64,000 bases of DNA from Saccharopolyspora_D taberi. Lineage in GTDB: Bacteria; Actinomycetota; Actinomycetes; Mycobacteriales; Pseudonocardiaceae. Below are positions 8,249-17,003 of this stretch, piece after piece (the first letter of the stretch is position 1; every line of letters begins with the position of its first letter). Under the pieces are notes generated by a model. It was not told the DNA's origin. It saw only the letters and a program-made list of their open reading frames with translations, and did no database searches. Made by a program: the position numbers and the translations under genes. The DNA lies in the NCBI RefSeq assembly GCF_039534165.1, contig NZ_BAAAUX010000020.1, positions 62,001 through 126,000 on the forward strand, given 5' to 3'.

Positions 8249-8827
8249 GTGCAGGGGCTGTGGTTGATCGTCGGGCTGGGTGTGCTGGTCGTGGCGCTGC
8301 CCGAGCTGTGGGCGAGATGGCGCAGCGCGGGCCGGATCAGGACGGTCCGGGACGTGCCGGTGAACGAGGTGGCGCTGGTGCTCGGCGCCGGGGTCCGCTC
8401 CGACGGCAAGCCCAGCCGGATCCTGCAGGGCCGCCTCGACATCGCGCTCGAACTGCTGCGCGCGGAGCGGGCCCGCCGGGTCATCGTCAGCGGCAGCCCG
8501 CACTCGCGCGGGTACAGCGAGCCGGTGGTCATGCGCGACTACCTCGTGGCGCACGGCGTCGCGCCGGAGGACGTGCTGCTCGACGAGTCCGGTGTGGACA
8601 CCTGGAGTTCGGCGCGGGCCGCCGCCGGGTGCTTCGGCCTGCGCTCGGTCACGGTCGTGACCACCGCGTTCCACCTCCGGCGGTCCATCGCGCTGTTCCG
8701 CCGCTACGGCATCGACGCCTGCGGCGTCGGGCACGACGCGGCGGCCGACGGCCTCCGACGGGTTTCCGCACGCGGAGCGCGGCGCGAGGTGCCGGCGACC
8801 GTCAAGGCGTTCTGGCTTTCGCGCTGA
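8249..8827 (+). CDS. YdcF/SanA-like DUF218 membrane-anchored protein
   Basis: 192 residues. A single N-terminal hydrophobic segment (LWLIVGLGVLVVALPELW, ~3-20) is followed by the DUF218 core: VALVLGAGVRSDGKPS, VSGSPHSRG, EPVVMRDYLVAHGV, LDESGVDTWSSA and VVTTAFHLRRS. DUF218 (SanA, ElyC, YdcF) proteins act at the envelope, but their chemistry is unclear. GTG 8249 was chosen because it starts directly before the membrane segment and after the LOG stop. It follows the LOG gene by 35 bp, so co-transcription is possible. Confidence 0.8.
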   Translation: MQGLWLIVGLGVLVVALPELWARWRSAGRIRTVRDVPVNEVALVLGAGVRSDGKPSRILQGRLDIALELLRAERARRVIVSGSPHSRGYSEPVVMRDYLVAHGVAPEDVLLDESGVDTWSSARAAAGCFGLRSVTVVTTAFHLRRSIALFRRYGIDACGVGHDAAADGLRRVSARGARREVPATVKAFWLSR

Positions 8828-8877
8828 GCCGGTGGGGTTCCGGAGCAGCGGGCGAGGTCCGGGCCCTGTGGCCGGGA

Positions 8878-9705
8878 TCAGGTGTTGACCTCCGCCAGGA
8901 TTTCGCCCGCGTAGGTGGCCACCCGGTTGTAGCCGCTGTAGGCGTCCTCGCAGACCGTGCCGCCCCGCGACAGGATCGGGCCGAACACCCCGGCAAGCCT
9001 GCCGTCGATGACGAGCGGGCCCCCGCTGTCACCACCGCACGCGGCCACCCCGCCCTGTTCGTACCCGCCGCAGACGTAGTGCCTGGGATCCAGTTTCGTC
9101 GGCAACGCGGGGTGGTTCCTCGACGCCTCGTCGCACGCCCGGAACTCCAGCATCGGGATCTGCGCCTGCTGGAGCACCGGCGACGGGCCGAGCAGCCCTT
9201 CCTCCTGGTATATCCCCCACCCCAGGATCCGGCCGGGAGTTCCCGGGCGGTAGACGTCGGCGTCGGCCTCGGTGGCGATCGGCAGCGTCGGGTAGGGCAT
9301 CGGCGCGTCGAGCGTCAGCACGGCGATGTCCCCGCCGCGCAGCGTCGGGAGTTCGCCCGGCGGCGGTGGTGGCGGCGGCTCCGACGGGGCGTTCCAGATC
9401 CTGGTGACGCGGCGCTCGGTCCCGTCCTGCGTGCGGATGTCCGGGCGACCGCCGATGGCGGTGATCTGGTCCGGTCGCTTGTCGTCCACGCAGTGCGCGG
9501 CGGTGACGACCTTGGTCGGGGCGACCAGCGTTGCGCCGCAGAACTGCCCCGACGGCCGGTCCGGGTGGAGTTCCCCGCTGCCGAGCGCGACCATCCACGG
9601 GTGGTCGGCGGTGTCGGCCGGGTCGCCGCCGACGACGGCGTGGGCCGGGGCGGCCAGCAGTCCGGTCAGGGCGACGGCCGCGACGGCGGATCCGATTCGG
9701 CGCAT
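8878..9705 (-). CDS. Secreted trypsin-like serine protease (S1 family)
   Basis: 275 residues. A Sec signal (MRRIGSAVAAVALTGLLAAPAHA, 1-23) precedes VVGG at 24-27, the chymotrypsin-fold start. Catalytic residues are visible: His71 in TAAHC, Asp126 in GDIAVL and Ser227 in GDSGGPL. A run of seven prolines at ~110-116 lies in a loop. Little or no propeptide separates the signal cleavage site from VVGG, so signal peptidase alone may activate it. ATG 9705 has GGGAA upstream. No regulatory gene is adjacent. It should act outside the cell as an endopeptidase. Confidence 0.92.
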   Translation of the reverse strand: MRRIGSAVAAVALTGLLAAPAHAVVGGDPADTADHPWMVALGSGELHPDRPSGQFCGATLVAPTKVVTAAHCVDDKRPDQITAIGGRPDIRTQDGTERRVTRIWNAPSEPPPPPPPGELPTLRGGDIAVLTLDAPMPYPTLPIATEADADVYRPGTPGRILGWGIYQEEGLLGPSPVLQQAQIPMLEFRACDEASRNHPALPTKLDPRHYVCGGYEQGGVAACGGDSGGPLVIDGRLAGVFGPILSRGGTVCEDAYSGYNRVATYAGEILAEVNT

Positions 9706-9819
9706 GTGCTCGATTCCCTTCGGTGGCAACGACTTCGCCGCCGAAGCTATTGCCGGTCGAGCGCGCGCGGATCAGGGTTCGCCGACGAGATCGCCTCCGG
9801 GATCACCCGGAACCGACGC

Positions 9820-10872
9820 TCAGTGGACGACGATGGTGTCCACCGGCAGGCCCGGGTTCGCGGCCAGGTCCAGCGGCGAGGGCGCCGCCCCGGACGCCAG
9901 CACGTGCGCGCCGAGGGCGGCGATCATCGCGCCGTTGTCGGTGCACAGGCGCGGGCGCGGCACCCGCAGCGCGATGCCCGCCTCCGCGCAGCGCTCGGCG
10001 GCCAGGGCCGAGAGCCGGGAGTTCGCCGCGACCCCGCCGGAGATCACCAGGGTGTCGACGTCGTACTCGCGCGCGGCGCGCACGGCCTTGGCCGTGAGCA
10101 CGTCGGCGACCGCCTCCTGGAACGACGCGCACACGTCGGCCACCGGGATCTCCCGGCCCGCGCGCTGCTCCTGCTCGACCCACCGGGCGACCGCGGTCTT
10201 CAGCCCGGAGAACGAGAAGTCGAACTTCGCGTCGCGGGGCCCGGTGAGCCCGCGCGGGAAGCTGATCGCGTGCGGATCGCCCTGCTTGGCCTGCTTGTCG
10301 ATCGGCGGACCGCCCGGGTAGGGCAGGTCGAGCACCCGGGCGACCTTGTCGTACGCCTCGCCCGCGGCGTCGTCGATCGTCGAGCCGATCTGGGTGATCT
10401 TGTCAGCGATGCCCTCGACCAGCAGCAGCTGGGTGTGCCCGCCGGAGACCAGCATCGCCAGGCAGCGCTGCGGCAGCGGCCCGTGCTCCAGGGTGTCCAC
10501 CGCGACGTGCCCGCCGAGGTGGTTCACGCCGTAGAGCGGCACGCCGAGCGCGGACGCGTACGCCTTGGCCGCGGCGACCCCGACCATCAGCGCCCCGGCC
10601 AGGCCGGGCCCGGCGGTGACCGCGACCGCGTCCACGTCCGACAGCGCCAGCCCGGCGTCGGCGAAGGCGCGCCGCACGGTCGGGGCCATCGCCTCCAGGT
10701 GCGCGCGGCTGGCGATCTCGGGCACCACGCCGCCGAAGCGGGCGTGCTGGTCGACGCTGGAGGCGACCGCGTCGGCCAGCAGCTCGACGGTGCCGTCCCC
10801 GCGCAGCCGGACCAGCCCCGCGCCGGTCTCGTCGCAGGAGCTCTCGATGCCGAGCACGATCCGGTCGGTCAT
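9820..10872 (-). CDS. tsaD: tRNA N6-adenosine threonylcarbamoyltransferase TsaD
   Basis: 350 residues, normal length for Kae1/Qri7/TsaD. It transfers the threonylcarbamoyl group to A37 of ANN-decoding tRNAs with TsaB and TsaE. The metal-binding motif GVNHLGGH (His118, His122) and the ASKHA nucleotide-binding segments (IESSCDETG at the start, ISGGVAANSRL and CTDNGAMIA near the end) are present. The start at 10872 is preferred over an ATG six bases upstream because GGAGG then sits seven bases away. It overlaps the rimI stop region, forming the coupled minus-strand operon tsaB-rimI-tsaD. Confidence 0.97.
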   Translation of the reverse strand: MTDRIVLGIESSCDETGAGLVRLRGDGTVELLADAVASSVDQHARFGGVVPEIASRAHLEAMAPTVRRAFADAGLALSDVDAVAVTAGPGLAGALMVGVAAAKAYASALGVPLYGVNHLGGHVAVDTLEHGPLPQRCLAMLVSGGHTQLLLVEGIADKITQIGSTIDDAAGEAYDKVARVLDLPYPGGPPIDKQAKQGDPHAISFPRGLTGPRDAKFDFSFSGLKTAVARWVEQEQRAGREIPVADVCASFQEAVADVLTAKAVRAAREYDVDTLVISGGVAANSRLSALAAERCAEAGIALRVPRPRLCTDNGAMIAALGAHVLASGAAPSPLDLAANPGLPVDTIVVH

Positions 10873-10874
10873 CC

Positions 10875-11363
10875 TCATTCCTCCACAGTGGACCGGGGTG
10901 GCCTGCGCATGGTGTGCGCGTCCGCCCCGGACGGCTGGTAGTAGCGCTTGCGCAGCCCGACGATCTCGAAGCCGTGCTCCCGGTACAGCGCGATGGCGGC
11001 GTCGTTGTCGGTGCGCACCTCCAGGAACGTGGTCGCCCGGAACTGGTCGGCGCGGCCGAGCAGCGCCAGCAGCAGCGCGCGGCCGATGCCCCGGCGCTGG
11101 TGCGCCGGGTCGACGCCGATGGTGTGCACCTCCGCCTCGGCCTCCGGCGGGCGGCCGACGACCGCGAGCCCGGCGTAGCCGAGCAGGTTCTCGTCCGCGT
11201 CGTAGGCGCCGACGTAGTAGTGGCCGCGGTCGAGCTCGGCGGCGAAGGCGGCCTTCGACCACGGGTCGTCGCCGGAGAACAGGATCTGCTCCAGTTCCGC
11301 GCAGCGGCGCAGATCGCCGCGCCGCAGCTTCGCGACCCGCACCGCCTGCACCGTCCCGCTCAT
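10875..11363 (-). CDS. rimI: Ribosomal-protein-alanine N-acetyltransferase RimI (GNAT)
   Basis: 162 residues of the GNAT fold. The acetyl-CoA-binding motif A is HTIGVDPAHQRRGIGRALL, followed by FLEVRTDNDAAIALYREHGFE, the classic RimI signature. The protein acetylates the N-terminus of ribosomal protein S18 in Escherichia coli; in actinobacteria its range is broader. ATG 11363 overlaps the tsaB stop by four bases, and the stop overlaps the tsaD leader, so all three genes are translationally coupled. Confidence 0.95.
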   Translation of the reverse strand: MSGTVQAVRVAKLRRGDLRRCAELEQILFSGDDPWSKAAFAAELDRGHYYVGAYDADENLLGYAGLAVVGRPPEAEAEVHTIGVDPAHQRRGIGRALLLALLGRADQFRATTFLEVRTDNDAAIALYREHGFEIVGLRKRYYQPSGADAHTMRRPPRSTVEE

Positions 11364-11998
11364 CGCGCCACCTGCTTCCGCGGCCCGGGTGCCTGGGCGT
11401 CCGGGCGCCGCAGGTACAGCGGCACCAGCGGCTGCGGCGGCGCGCCGAGGTCGGCGGCGGTGACGAGGCCGACCGGGCTCGGGTGGGCGATGCCGACGAC
11501 CTCCAGGCCGAACAGCCCGGCCATCTCCCCGGCCGCCGCGGCGATGCCGTCGGTCGGGACCTCGGCCGGGCGCTGCACCCGCGGCCCGGTCGTGCGGGAG
11601 CCGTCAGCGGCGTAGGCGGCCCAGTAGACCTCCTTGCGCCGGGCGTCGGTGGCGACCAGCAGCGGAGCGCCGGTCGCGGCCTGCGCGGCGATGGCGTCGA
11701 GGCCGCAGACCGGGTGCACCGGGACGTCGAGCGCGTGGCCGAGCGAGGCGGCGGTGACCATGCCGACGCGCAGGCCGGTGAACGGGCCCGGACCGGCGCC
11801 GACCACGACGGCGTCGACCTCGGACAGCTCGCGGCCCGCCTCGGCCATGACGTCGGTCAGGTGCGGCATCAGCAGTTCGCCGTGCGCACGGGGGTTGACC
11901 GTGACGCGCTCGGCGAGCGGGCGGGCGTGGCCGTCGGCCACCGCGACCAGGCCGGCGGTGACGGCGGGCGTCGAAGTGTCCAGCGCGATGACGAGCAC
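11360..11998 (-). CDS. tsaB: tRNA threonylcarbamoyladenosine biosynthesis protein TsaB
   Basis: 212 residues. It starts MLVIALDTSTPAVTAGL and contains VVVGAGPGPFTGLRVGM, the TsaB/YeaZ hallmark. TsaB is the non-catalytic ASKHA scaffold that binds TsaD and TsaE. The start is GTG. In many actinobacteria tsaE lies immediately upstream; here that position is taken by the DUF6493-like gene at 12048, and tsaE is at 59836. Confidence 0.95.
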   Translation of the reverse strand: MLVIALDTSTPAVTAGLVAVADGHARPLAERVTVNPRAHGELLMPHLTDVMAEAGRELSEVDAVVVGAGPGPFTGLRVGMVTAASLGHALDVPVHPVCGLDAIAAQAATGAPLLVATDARRKEVYWAAYAADGSRTTGPRVQRPAEVPTDGIAAAAGEMAGLFGLEVVGIAHPSPVGLVTAADLGAPPQPLVPLYLRRPDAQAPGPRKQVAR

Positions 11999-12047
11999 GA
12001 TTACCCAGCGTACGTCAGCGCTGGTCAGCGCTAGTAACGGGCGTCGG

Positions 12048-14645
12048 CTACCCCGCGAGGCGGGCGTGCAGCCGCCGGGCCTCCTTGACGAACCGGCTCG
12101 ACCCCTTCCGCCCGGCGACCTCGGCGAGACCCGGGACCGGTTCGCCGACCTCGCAGGTGTCGACGCCGAGGGCGATCAGGTCGGCCAGCCCGGAGCGCGG
12201 GCGTTCGCCGTCGTGCGGCAGCAAGGCCGACAGCGCGGCGGACACCGCCGACCACACCGGAACACCGGAGCGGGCGGCGTCGCCCAGCGCGGCGACCACG
12301 CGGGACAGCACCAGCTCGTCCCGGGACACCAGGTGGCCGACCGCCTCTCCCAGCCCGGGCCCGTCGAACTCACCGCGCCCGGCGAGCGTGATCAGCGCGT
12401 CGACCGCGTGGGCGCGGTCGTCCGCTTCGGCCATGCCGAGACCGAGGGCGAGGGCCGTGTTCATCCCGTCGCCGATCGGGCCGTACCCCTCGGCCAGCAG
12501 CGGCAGCAGCGGTCCCATCCGCTTGCCGTCCCCTTCGAGCGCGGGCACCAGCTCCGCAGCGATCACGTCGCGGTGGGCGGGCAGGACGCTCGGCCAGCAA
12601 CCGCGCCAGTACTCGTGGTCGATCGCGATGTTGCCGAGCCGCACCGGCGAGTCCGGGTACTCCACCTCGACGCGGGTCCTGTCCTGGTAGGTCGGGTTCG
12701 GCCGGTAGCTGTAGACGCGCACCTGGCTCACGACGCGCTTCGTCCGCAGCTCGCCCAGCCCGCCCTGGTCGATCCACTCCGCGGCCCGCGCGCCCGCGTC
12801 GCCCAGGCCGCGCATGCGGTCGACGGTCGCCGGATCGGCGGTCCGGGGCAGCCGCAGCAACGCCTGGGTGAAGTCGAACGGCCACGGCGAGAAGCCCTGC
12901 CGCGCGGCCTCCTCCAGCCGGTCGGCCAGCACCTCGGGGGCGATCAGGCCGCCGGTCTCGGTGGGGGTGGCCAGCAGGAACGGGCGCGGCGCGTGGACGA
13001 CGCCGAGGGAGATCTCGTGCAGCCGTTCCATCCACAGCGTCAGCCGGTTGACGTGCTCGGTCAGCAGCGACCGCCATTCCCGGTCGCCGGGCAGTTCCGG
13101 GACGGGGTCGGCGAGGCCGCCCCGGCACTCGTCCAGCACCCCGCCGACGATCGCGACGATCTCCCCGAGCTCCGAGGGCGAGTGCCAGCGCCGTTCGGCG
13201 TCCCAGGTCGGCAGTCCCGGTTCGATCCGGCTGTTCGCGAACGCCGCGCGCAGCGCGTCCCGGTCGGACCAGGCGAACTCGACGAGACCGGCCAGGACCC
13301 GTTCGACCTCGACGACGTCGACCTGCTCCCAGAAGTTGCGCAGCAACCCGGCCTGGACCGAGGCCACCTCGTCGGCGCTTGCCAGCGGCGGCGGCATCGC
13401 CGCGCGGGGAGCGGCGGACAGCTCGAACAGCGGTTCCGGCTCGGCGTCGACGGCACCGAGGACACCCGCCAGCCGCTCGCGCAGGTCCGGCGCGAGCGCC
13501 GTCGCGGCGCTGGAGAGCTCGTCCCGCGCGGAGGCGGTGACACCGTGCTTGAGCACGAGTTTCACCGCTCGCTCCTGCACGTCGTGGGCGTCGTGGCCGA
13601 ACGCGGGGGCGACCGCCGCAACCGCGTCCGGCGCGCGCTCGACCACCTTGTCCAGCCAGGACAGCTGCGCGCGGATCAGCTTCTTCTCGCGGCGGACGAA
13701 CACCGCCCGGCTGACGTCGACCACGATGTCCGGGTCGAGTCGCCCTTCGTCGTCGAGCGCGCGCAGCTGTTCCAGCGCGACGGTCGCGATCGGGGACGGC
13801 GAATCCGGGACCAGCGCGGCGTAATCGGCCGCGCGCGGGGCGACCTCGTCGAGGTTCGGCGCGAGGCGGGCGTGCAGCCGCGCCAGGCCCGCGAGCGCGC
13901 TCTGGGTACCGCCGCGCTGGAGCCGCGCGAGGCAGCCGTCGAGCAGCAGCGCGCGGTCGACCACGCCCTCGTCCGCCAGCTCGCCCAGCGCGTCCGGCCA
14001 GGACTCGCCGAACTGGCGTGCCGCGTTGTCCACTTCGAACAGCCGCGGGATCAGCGGGAGCATCCGCGGGTCCTCGCGGACCGCCCGCGCGATGCCCTTG
14101 GTCCCCCGGCGCAACCACCAGACCGCCGCGTGGAACACGTAGCCGTCGGAGGTCGGCAGCTCGTCCCCGGCCAGTTCGGTGACCAGCCACGCCATGTCGT
14201 GGCCGTTCTGCGAGTAAACCGGGTTCCGCGGCCGCATCCGCTCGGCGAGCCGGAAGGCCAGATCGGGCAGCCACGGCACGTCCCGCGCCCGCAGCACCTC
14301 CAGGACGTGGTCGGCGATCGAGGGCGCCCGGTGGAACTCCCGCCACTCCTCGGGCGTGCGCTCGTGCGGCGACCGGTAGGCCTCGGGTCTGCGCGGCACG
14401 CTGGCGACCGAGTCCCGCGAGAGCCACGGTCCCAACGTCGCCGCGGACAGCACCGCCGCACCCGCGATCGAGAGCGCGGGGCCCTTCAGCCACCGCCTGC
14501 CCTCGCGGCGCAGTTCGCGCTCGTAGTCCGTCAACGGCTTCGCGAGCGCGCGCCGCTGGTCGGGATCCAGGTCCAGCACCGCTGCTTTGACCGCTTCGGG
14601 GTCGTTTCCTTCGATCAGTTCCCGCAGCTTCTGCCAGTCGGTCAT
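12048..14645 (-). CDS. Large DUF6493-like protein, partner of SWIM protein
   Basis: 865 residues beginning MTDWQKLRELIEGNDPEAVK. Length, position and helical, HEAT-like texture resemble DUF6493 proteins found beside SWIM zinc-finger genes in streptomycetes; I call this from memory, not a search. The body is rich in Leu/Ala/Glu/Asp helices (for example AERLAGVLGAVDAEPEPLFE). A hydrophobic patch at ~55-75 (PALSIAGAAVLSAATLGPWL) could be a short membrane-like helix. Its ATG overlaps the stop of the SWIM gene by ATGA, so the two are translated as a unit. No catalytic motif was recognised and function is unknown. Confidence 0.7.
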   Translation of the reverse strand: MTDWQKLRELIEGNDPEAVKAAVLDLDPDQRRALAKPLTDYERELRREGRRWLKGPALSIAGAAVLSAATLGPWLSRDSVASVPRRPEAYRSPHERTPEEWREFHRAPSIADHVLEVLRARDVPWLPDLAFRLAERMRPRNPVYSQNGHDMAWLVTELAGDELPTSDGYVFHAAVWWLRRGTKGIARAVREDPRMLPLIPRLFEVDNAARQFGESWPDALGELADEGVVDRALLLDGCLARLQRGGTQSALAGLARLHARLAPNLDEVAPRAADYAALVPDSPSPIATVALEQLRALDDEGRLDPDIVVDVSRAVFVRREKKLIRAQLSWLDKVVERAPDAVAAVAPAFGHDAHDVQERAVKLVLKHGVTASARDELSSAATALAPDLRERLAGVLGAVDAEPEPLFELSAAPRAAMPPPLASADEVASVQAGLLRNFWEQVDVVEVERVLAGLVEFAWSDRDALRAAFANSRIEPGLPTWDAERRWHSPSELGEIVAIVGGVLDECRGGLADPVPELPGDREWRSLLTEHVNRLTLWMERLHEISLGVVHAPRPFLLATPTETGGLIAPEVLADRLEEAARQGFSPWPFDFTQALLRLPRTADPATVDRMRGLGDAGARAAEWIDQGGLGELRTKRVVSQVRVYSYRPNPTYQDRTRVEVEYPDSPVRLGNIAIDHEYWRGCWPSVLPAHRDVIAAELVPALEGDGKRMGPLLPLLAEGYGPIGDGMNTALALGLGMAEADDRAHAVDALITLAGRGEFDGPGLGEAVGHLVSRDELVLSRVVAALGDAARSGVPVWSAVSAALSALLPHDGERPRSGLADLIALGVDTCEVGEPVPGLAEVAGRKGSSRFVKEARRLHARLAG

Positions 14646-15967
14646 TGCTCTCCCCTGTTCCGGACGATGTCGACCGCGAGCACGTGCTTGCACTTGCCCC
14701 GGCTACCGCCGTGGTCCCGCCACCACTCGCAGGTGCACCCGCCCGGGTGCACGCGGTGCGTGCGGTCGCCGACGACGACCGTCGCGGTGTCGCCGTCCAA
14801 CCGGACCGCGCCCTGCGCTACCAACGACTTCGCGTTGCGCAGGCGGGGATTCATCAGGTCGACGGCCGCGGCGTCGTAGGGCAGCTCGCGGTGGAAGTAG
14901 GTGGCTTCGGCGAGGTCGTAGCCGACCCGGCCCGCCGTGCCGAGCTGGGTCAGCGCGGCGCGGACGCGGTGGTGGCCGAGCCCGGCGCGCTCCGCGAGCA
15001 GGTCGACCTCGATCCTCGGCTCGAACTCCAGCAGTGCCCCGACCAGGTCCGCGTCGGACTCGACCTCGTCGCCGGCGAGCGCGTCGAGCACCGCGCCCTC
15101 GCCCGAGAACCCGCGCCGGGTCTCCGGCGAGAGCGCCAGGACCAGGCGCATGCCGGGCAGTTCGACCTCCCACGCGCTCGCGCACGGCTTGGCGCCGCGC
15201 CCGACCACCGGCCCGTACACCCGCACCGCGCGGGCGAACCGCAGCAGCGGCGCCAGCGCCTCCAGCCGGTTCGGCCCGGCCAGGCAGACCGCGCCGGGGA
15301 CCGGACTTCCGGTCAGCCGCAACGACTTCCCGGCGGGCACCGCCCAGTGCACCCGGCTCGCCGACAGCGACCGCAGCAGCCGCGCGGCCTCCGGGGCGGC
15401 CAGCTCGGCGCGCGGTTCGAACCCGGCGGTGATCACCTGCACCTCGGCGAAACCGCGCAGCCACCGCTGCGGCAGTTCCACCTTCTTCTCGACCACGGAC
15501 CCGTCCAGGGTGGTCGCGGTCAGGTCGTCGGGTCCGACCGCCAGGTGCAGCGGATCGCGTCCGCCGACCCGCGCCAGCATCCGGCGCAGCGGCTCGTTGA
15601 TGTCCACATTGGTCGTCCCCCGGTCGTGGACCTCGCCGTCGAGCCCGCCGGAGAGCACGTCCAGCCGCGCGTACACCCCGCCGCAGCGGGAGAAGGACTC
15701 GAAGCGGAGCCGGTCGCCGTTGCAGGTGACCACCGGATCGCGGTACGCGGCCACGCCGGTCAGCTCCGGATAGCGGGACCTGGCCACTCTCGCGACCGCT
15801 TGCAGACCGCAGGCCGCGGGCGCGGCGTCGGTCAGGAATCCGGTGAAGAACCGGGGATTGTCCGCGGGGCCGGCCAGCGCGGTACCCCCGGCCGTCTCCA
15901 GGCCGAGCCCGCGCGCGTCGAGGACCGACGACCGCCGGTAGGCCAGCACGTGCGCTTCGCCACTCAT
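14642..15967 (-). CDS. SWIM zinc-finger protein
   Basis: 441 residues. The C-terminal region holds the SWIM motif: CTC, fourteen residues, CKH within HPGGCTCEWWRDHGG...CKHVLA, expected to bind zinc and to mediate DNA or protein contact. The N-terminal part (MSGEAHVLAYRRSSVLDARG) is unassigned. It is the first gene of a two-gene operon with the DUF6493-like gene (4-bp overlap). ATG 15967 was chosen because upstream sequence is the degenerate 65-bp repeat array at 16032-16546, which keeps open but repetitive frames unlikely to be protein. Role unknown; DNA-associated functions have been proposed for SWIM proteins generally. Confidence 0.88.
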   Translation of the reverse strand: MSGEAHVLAYRRSSVLDARGLGLETAGGTALAGPADNPRFFTGFLTDAAPAACGLQAVARVARSRYPELTGVAAYRDPVVTCNGDRLRFESFSRCGGVYARLDVLSGGLDGEVHDRGTTNVDINEPLRRMLARVGGRDPLHLAVGPDDLTATTLDGSVVEKKVELPQRWLRGFAEVQVITAGFEPRAELAAPEAARLLRSLSASRVHWAVPAGKSLRLTGSPVPGAVCLAGPNRLEALAPLLRFARAVRVYGPVVGRGAKPCASAWEVELPGMRLVLALSPETRRGFSGEGAVLDALAGDEVESDADLVGALLEFEPRIEVDLLAERAGLGHHRVRAALTQLGTAGRVGYDLAEATYFHRELPYDAAAVDLMNPRLRNAKSLVAQGAVRLDGDTATVVVGDRTHRVHPGGCTCEWWRDHGGSRGKCKHVLAVDIVRNRGEQ

Positions 15968-16031
15968 GTCGGCCGACCGTAGGGGCGGCCCCCGACAGAG
16001 CCGGCGGGGCGTTGCGGTGAGCCGGTGGGAT

Positions 16032-16546
16032 CGTCGTCGCGCAGGTCGGTGACCTCGGGCGGACCTGGCGGGACCGCCGTCACGCGGCCGGTCGACCACC
16101 GACGACCCGACCGGGGATTCCCGGTGAGCTGGCGGGATCGCCGTCGCGCAGACCGGTGGACCACCGACGCCCCGGCCGGTGACCTCGGGCGAACCGCCAG
16201 AACCGCATCCGCGCAGGCCAGCCGACCACCGACGACCCAGCCAGTGACCTCGGACGACCCACCGGAACCGCCGCCGCGCAGCCCGGTGACAACCGACGCC
16301 CCGCCCAGCGACCTCGGACGAACCACCGAACCCGCCGCCACGCAGACCAGCCGACCACCGACAACCCGGCCGGTTACCTCGGACGTACCCGCCGGAACGG
16401 CCGCCGCGCGGCCGGTCGACCACCGACTACCCAGCCGGGGATCCCCGGCGACCCGCCTGAACCGCCGCCGCACAGGCCAGCCGACCACCGACAACCCGCC
16501 CAGCGACCTCAAGCGAACCCGCCGAAACCGCCGCCGCGCGGCCGGT
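16032..16546. repeat. Degenerate 65-bp tandem repeat array, about 8 copies
   Basis: Units begin at about 16032 (shortened), 16075, 16139, 16204, 16269, 16333, 16399, 16463 and 16529 (partial), with lengths of 64-66 bp. Each carries a CGCCGNCGCGCAG start, a central GACCACCGAC and a GACCTCGG or GGGGATNCCCGG segment. The period is not a multiple of three and indels occur, so the open frames across it are not protein. The array fills the entire space between the SWIM gene start and the stop of the gene at 16547. There are no unique spacers, so it is not a CRISPR. Confidence 0.85.
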
Positions 16547-16846
16547 TCAAGCGCCCGCGGCCTCCTCCTGGATCAGCTCGTACAGGCCGCGGTAGCCGAT
16601 GAAGTCGCGCATCGCGGGCAGCTTCGCGCGGTACTGCTCGCGCTCGGTGGCGGCGCGCCACTCGTCCTTGCTCTCCCATTCCTCGACGCCGATGAACGCG
16701 AAGATCCCGACGTCCTCGGCGCTGCGGCGGTAGAGCCGGGAGCCCAGGCAGCCGACGAGCTCGGCGGCCAGCGCCTGCCACGCCTCCAGGAACTCGTCCT
16801 CCCGCCCGGTGGGGACGTCGAAGCAGTGGATCAGCGTGACGGCCAT
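16547..16846 (-). CDS. Antibiotic biosynthesis monooxygenase (ABM)-like small protein
   Basis: 99 residues, MAVTLIHCFDVPTGREDEFL...EWESKDEWRAATEREQYRAK. It shows the dimeric alpha+beta barrel pattern of the ABM superfamily: beta strand, helix with EFLEAWQAL, strand GSRLYR, strand FAFIGVEEW, helix. Members include quinone-forming monooxygenases and many uncharacterised stress proteins. ATG 16846 opens directly on the first strand. Its stop touches the 65-bp repeat array. No specific substrate can be proposed. Confidence 0.75.
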   Translation of the reverse strand: MAVTLIHCFDVPTGREDEFLEAWQALAAELVGCLGSRLYRRSAEDVGIFAFIGVEEWESKDEWRAATEREQYRAKLPAMRDFIGYRGLYELIQEEAAGA

Positions 16847-16940
16847 GGCGCTCCCCGGGACGACGACAACCCGACAGGCCGTGATGATCGCAGCGGGACG
16901 CCGGTTCCGCAGGGCGATCCACTGTGGACGTACATGCGAA

Positions 16941-16974
16941 GGGGCCGTGCCGCTCCGAAAGAGCGCACGGCCCC
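16941..16974 (-). terminator. Hairpin downstream of allantoinase
   Basis: GGGGCCGTGCCGCTC, CGAAA loop and GAGCGCACGGCCCC pair with a single-base bulge. It lies 30 bases beyond the allantoinase stop (17004), before the ABM gene. Confidence 0.65.
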
Positions 16975-17003
16975 GCACCGCCGGTCGCAGGAAACCGGCG
17001 AGG

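Noticed and set aside
11634..14879. 1081-codon plus-strand open frame opposite tsaB and the DUF6493-like gene
   Set aside because: Antisense composition, rich in Arg/His/Gln/Pro, crossing two real genes; a GC-skew shadow.
15964..16512. 182-codon minus-strand frame through the 65-bp repeats
   Set aside because: The repeat period is not a multiple of three and indels shift the frame, so no repeated peptide is conserved.
16032..16546. CRISPR array
   Set aside because: Units are contiguous degenerate tandem repeats with no unique spacers, and no cas genes are present.
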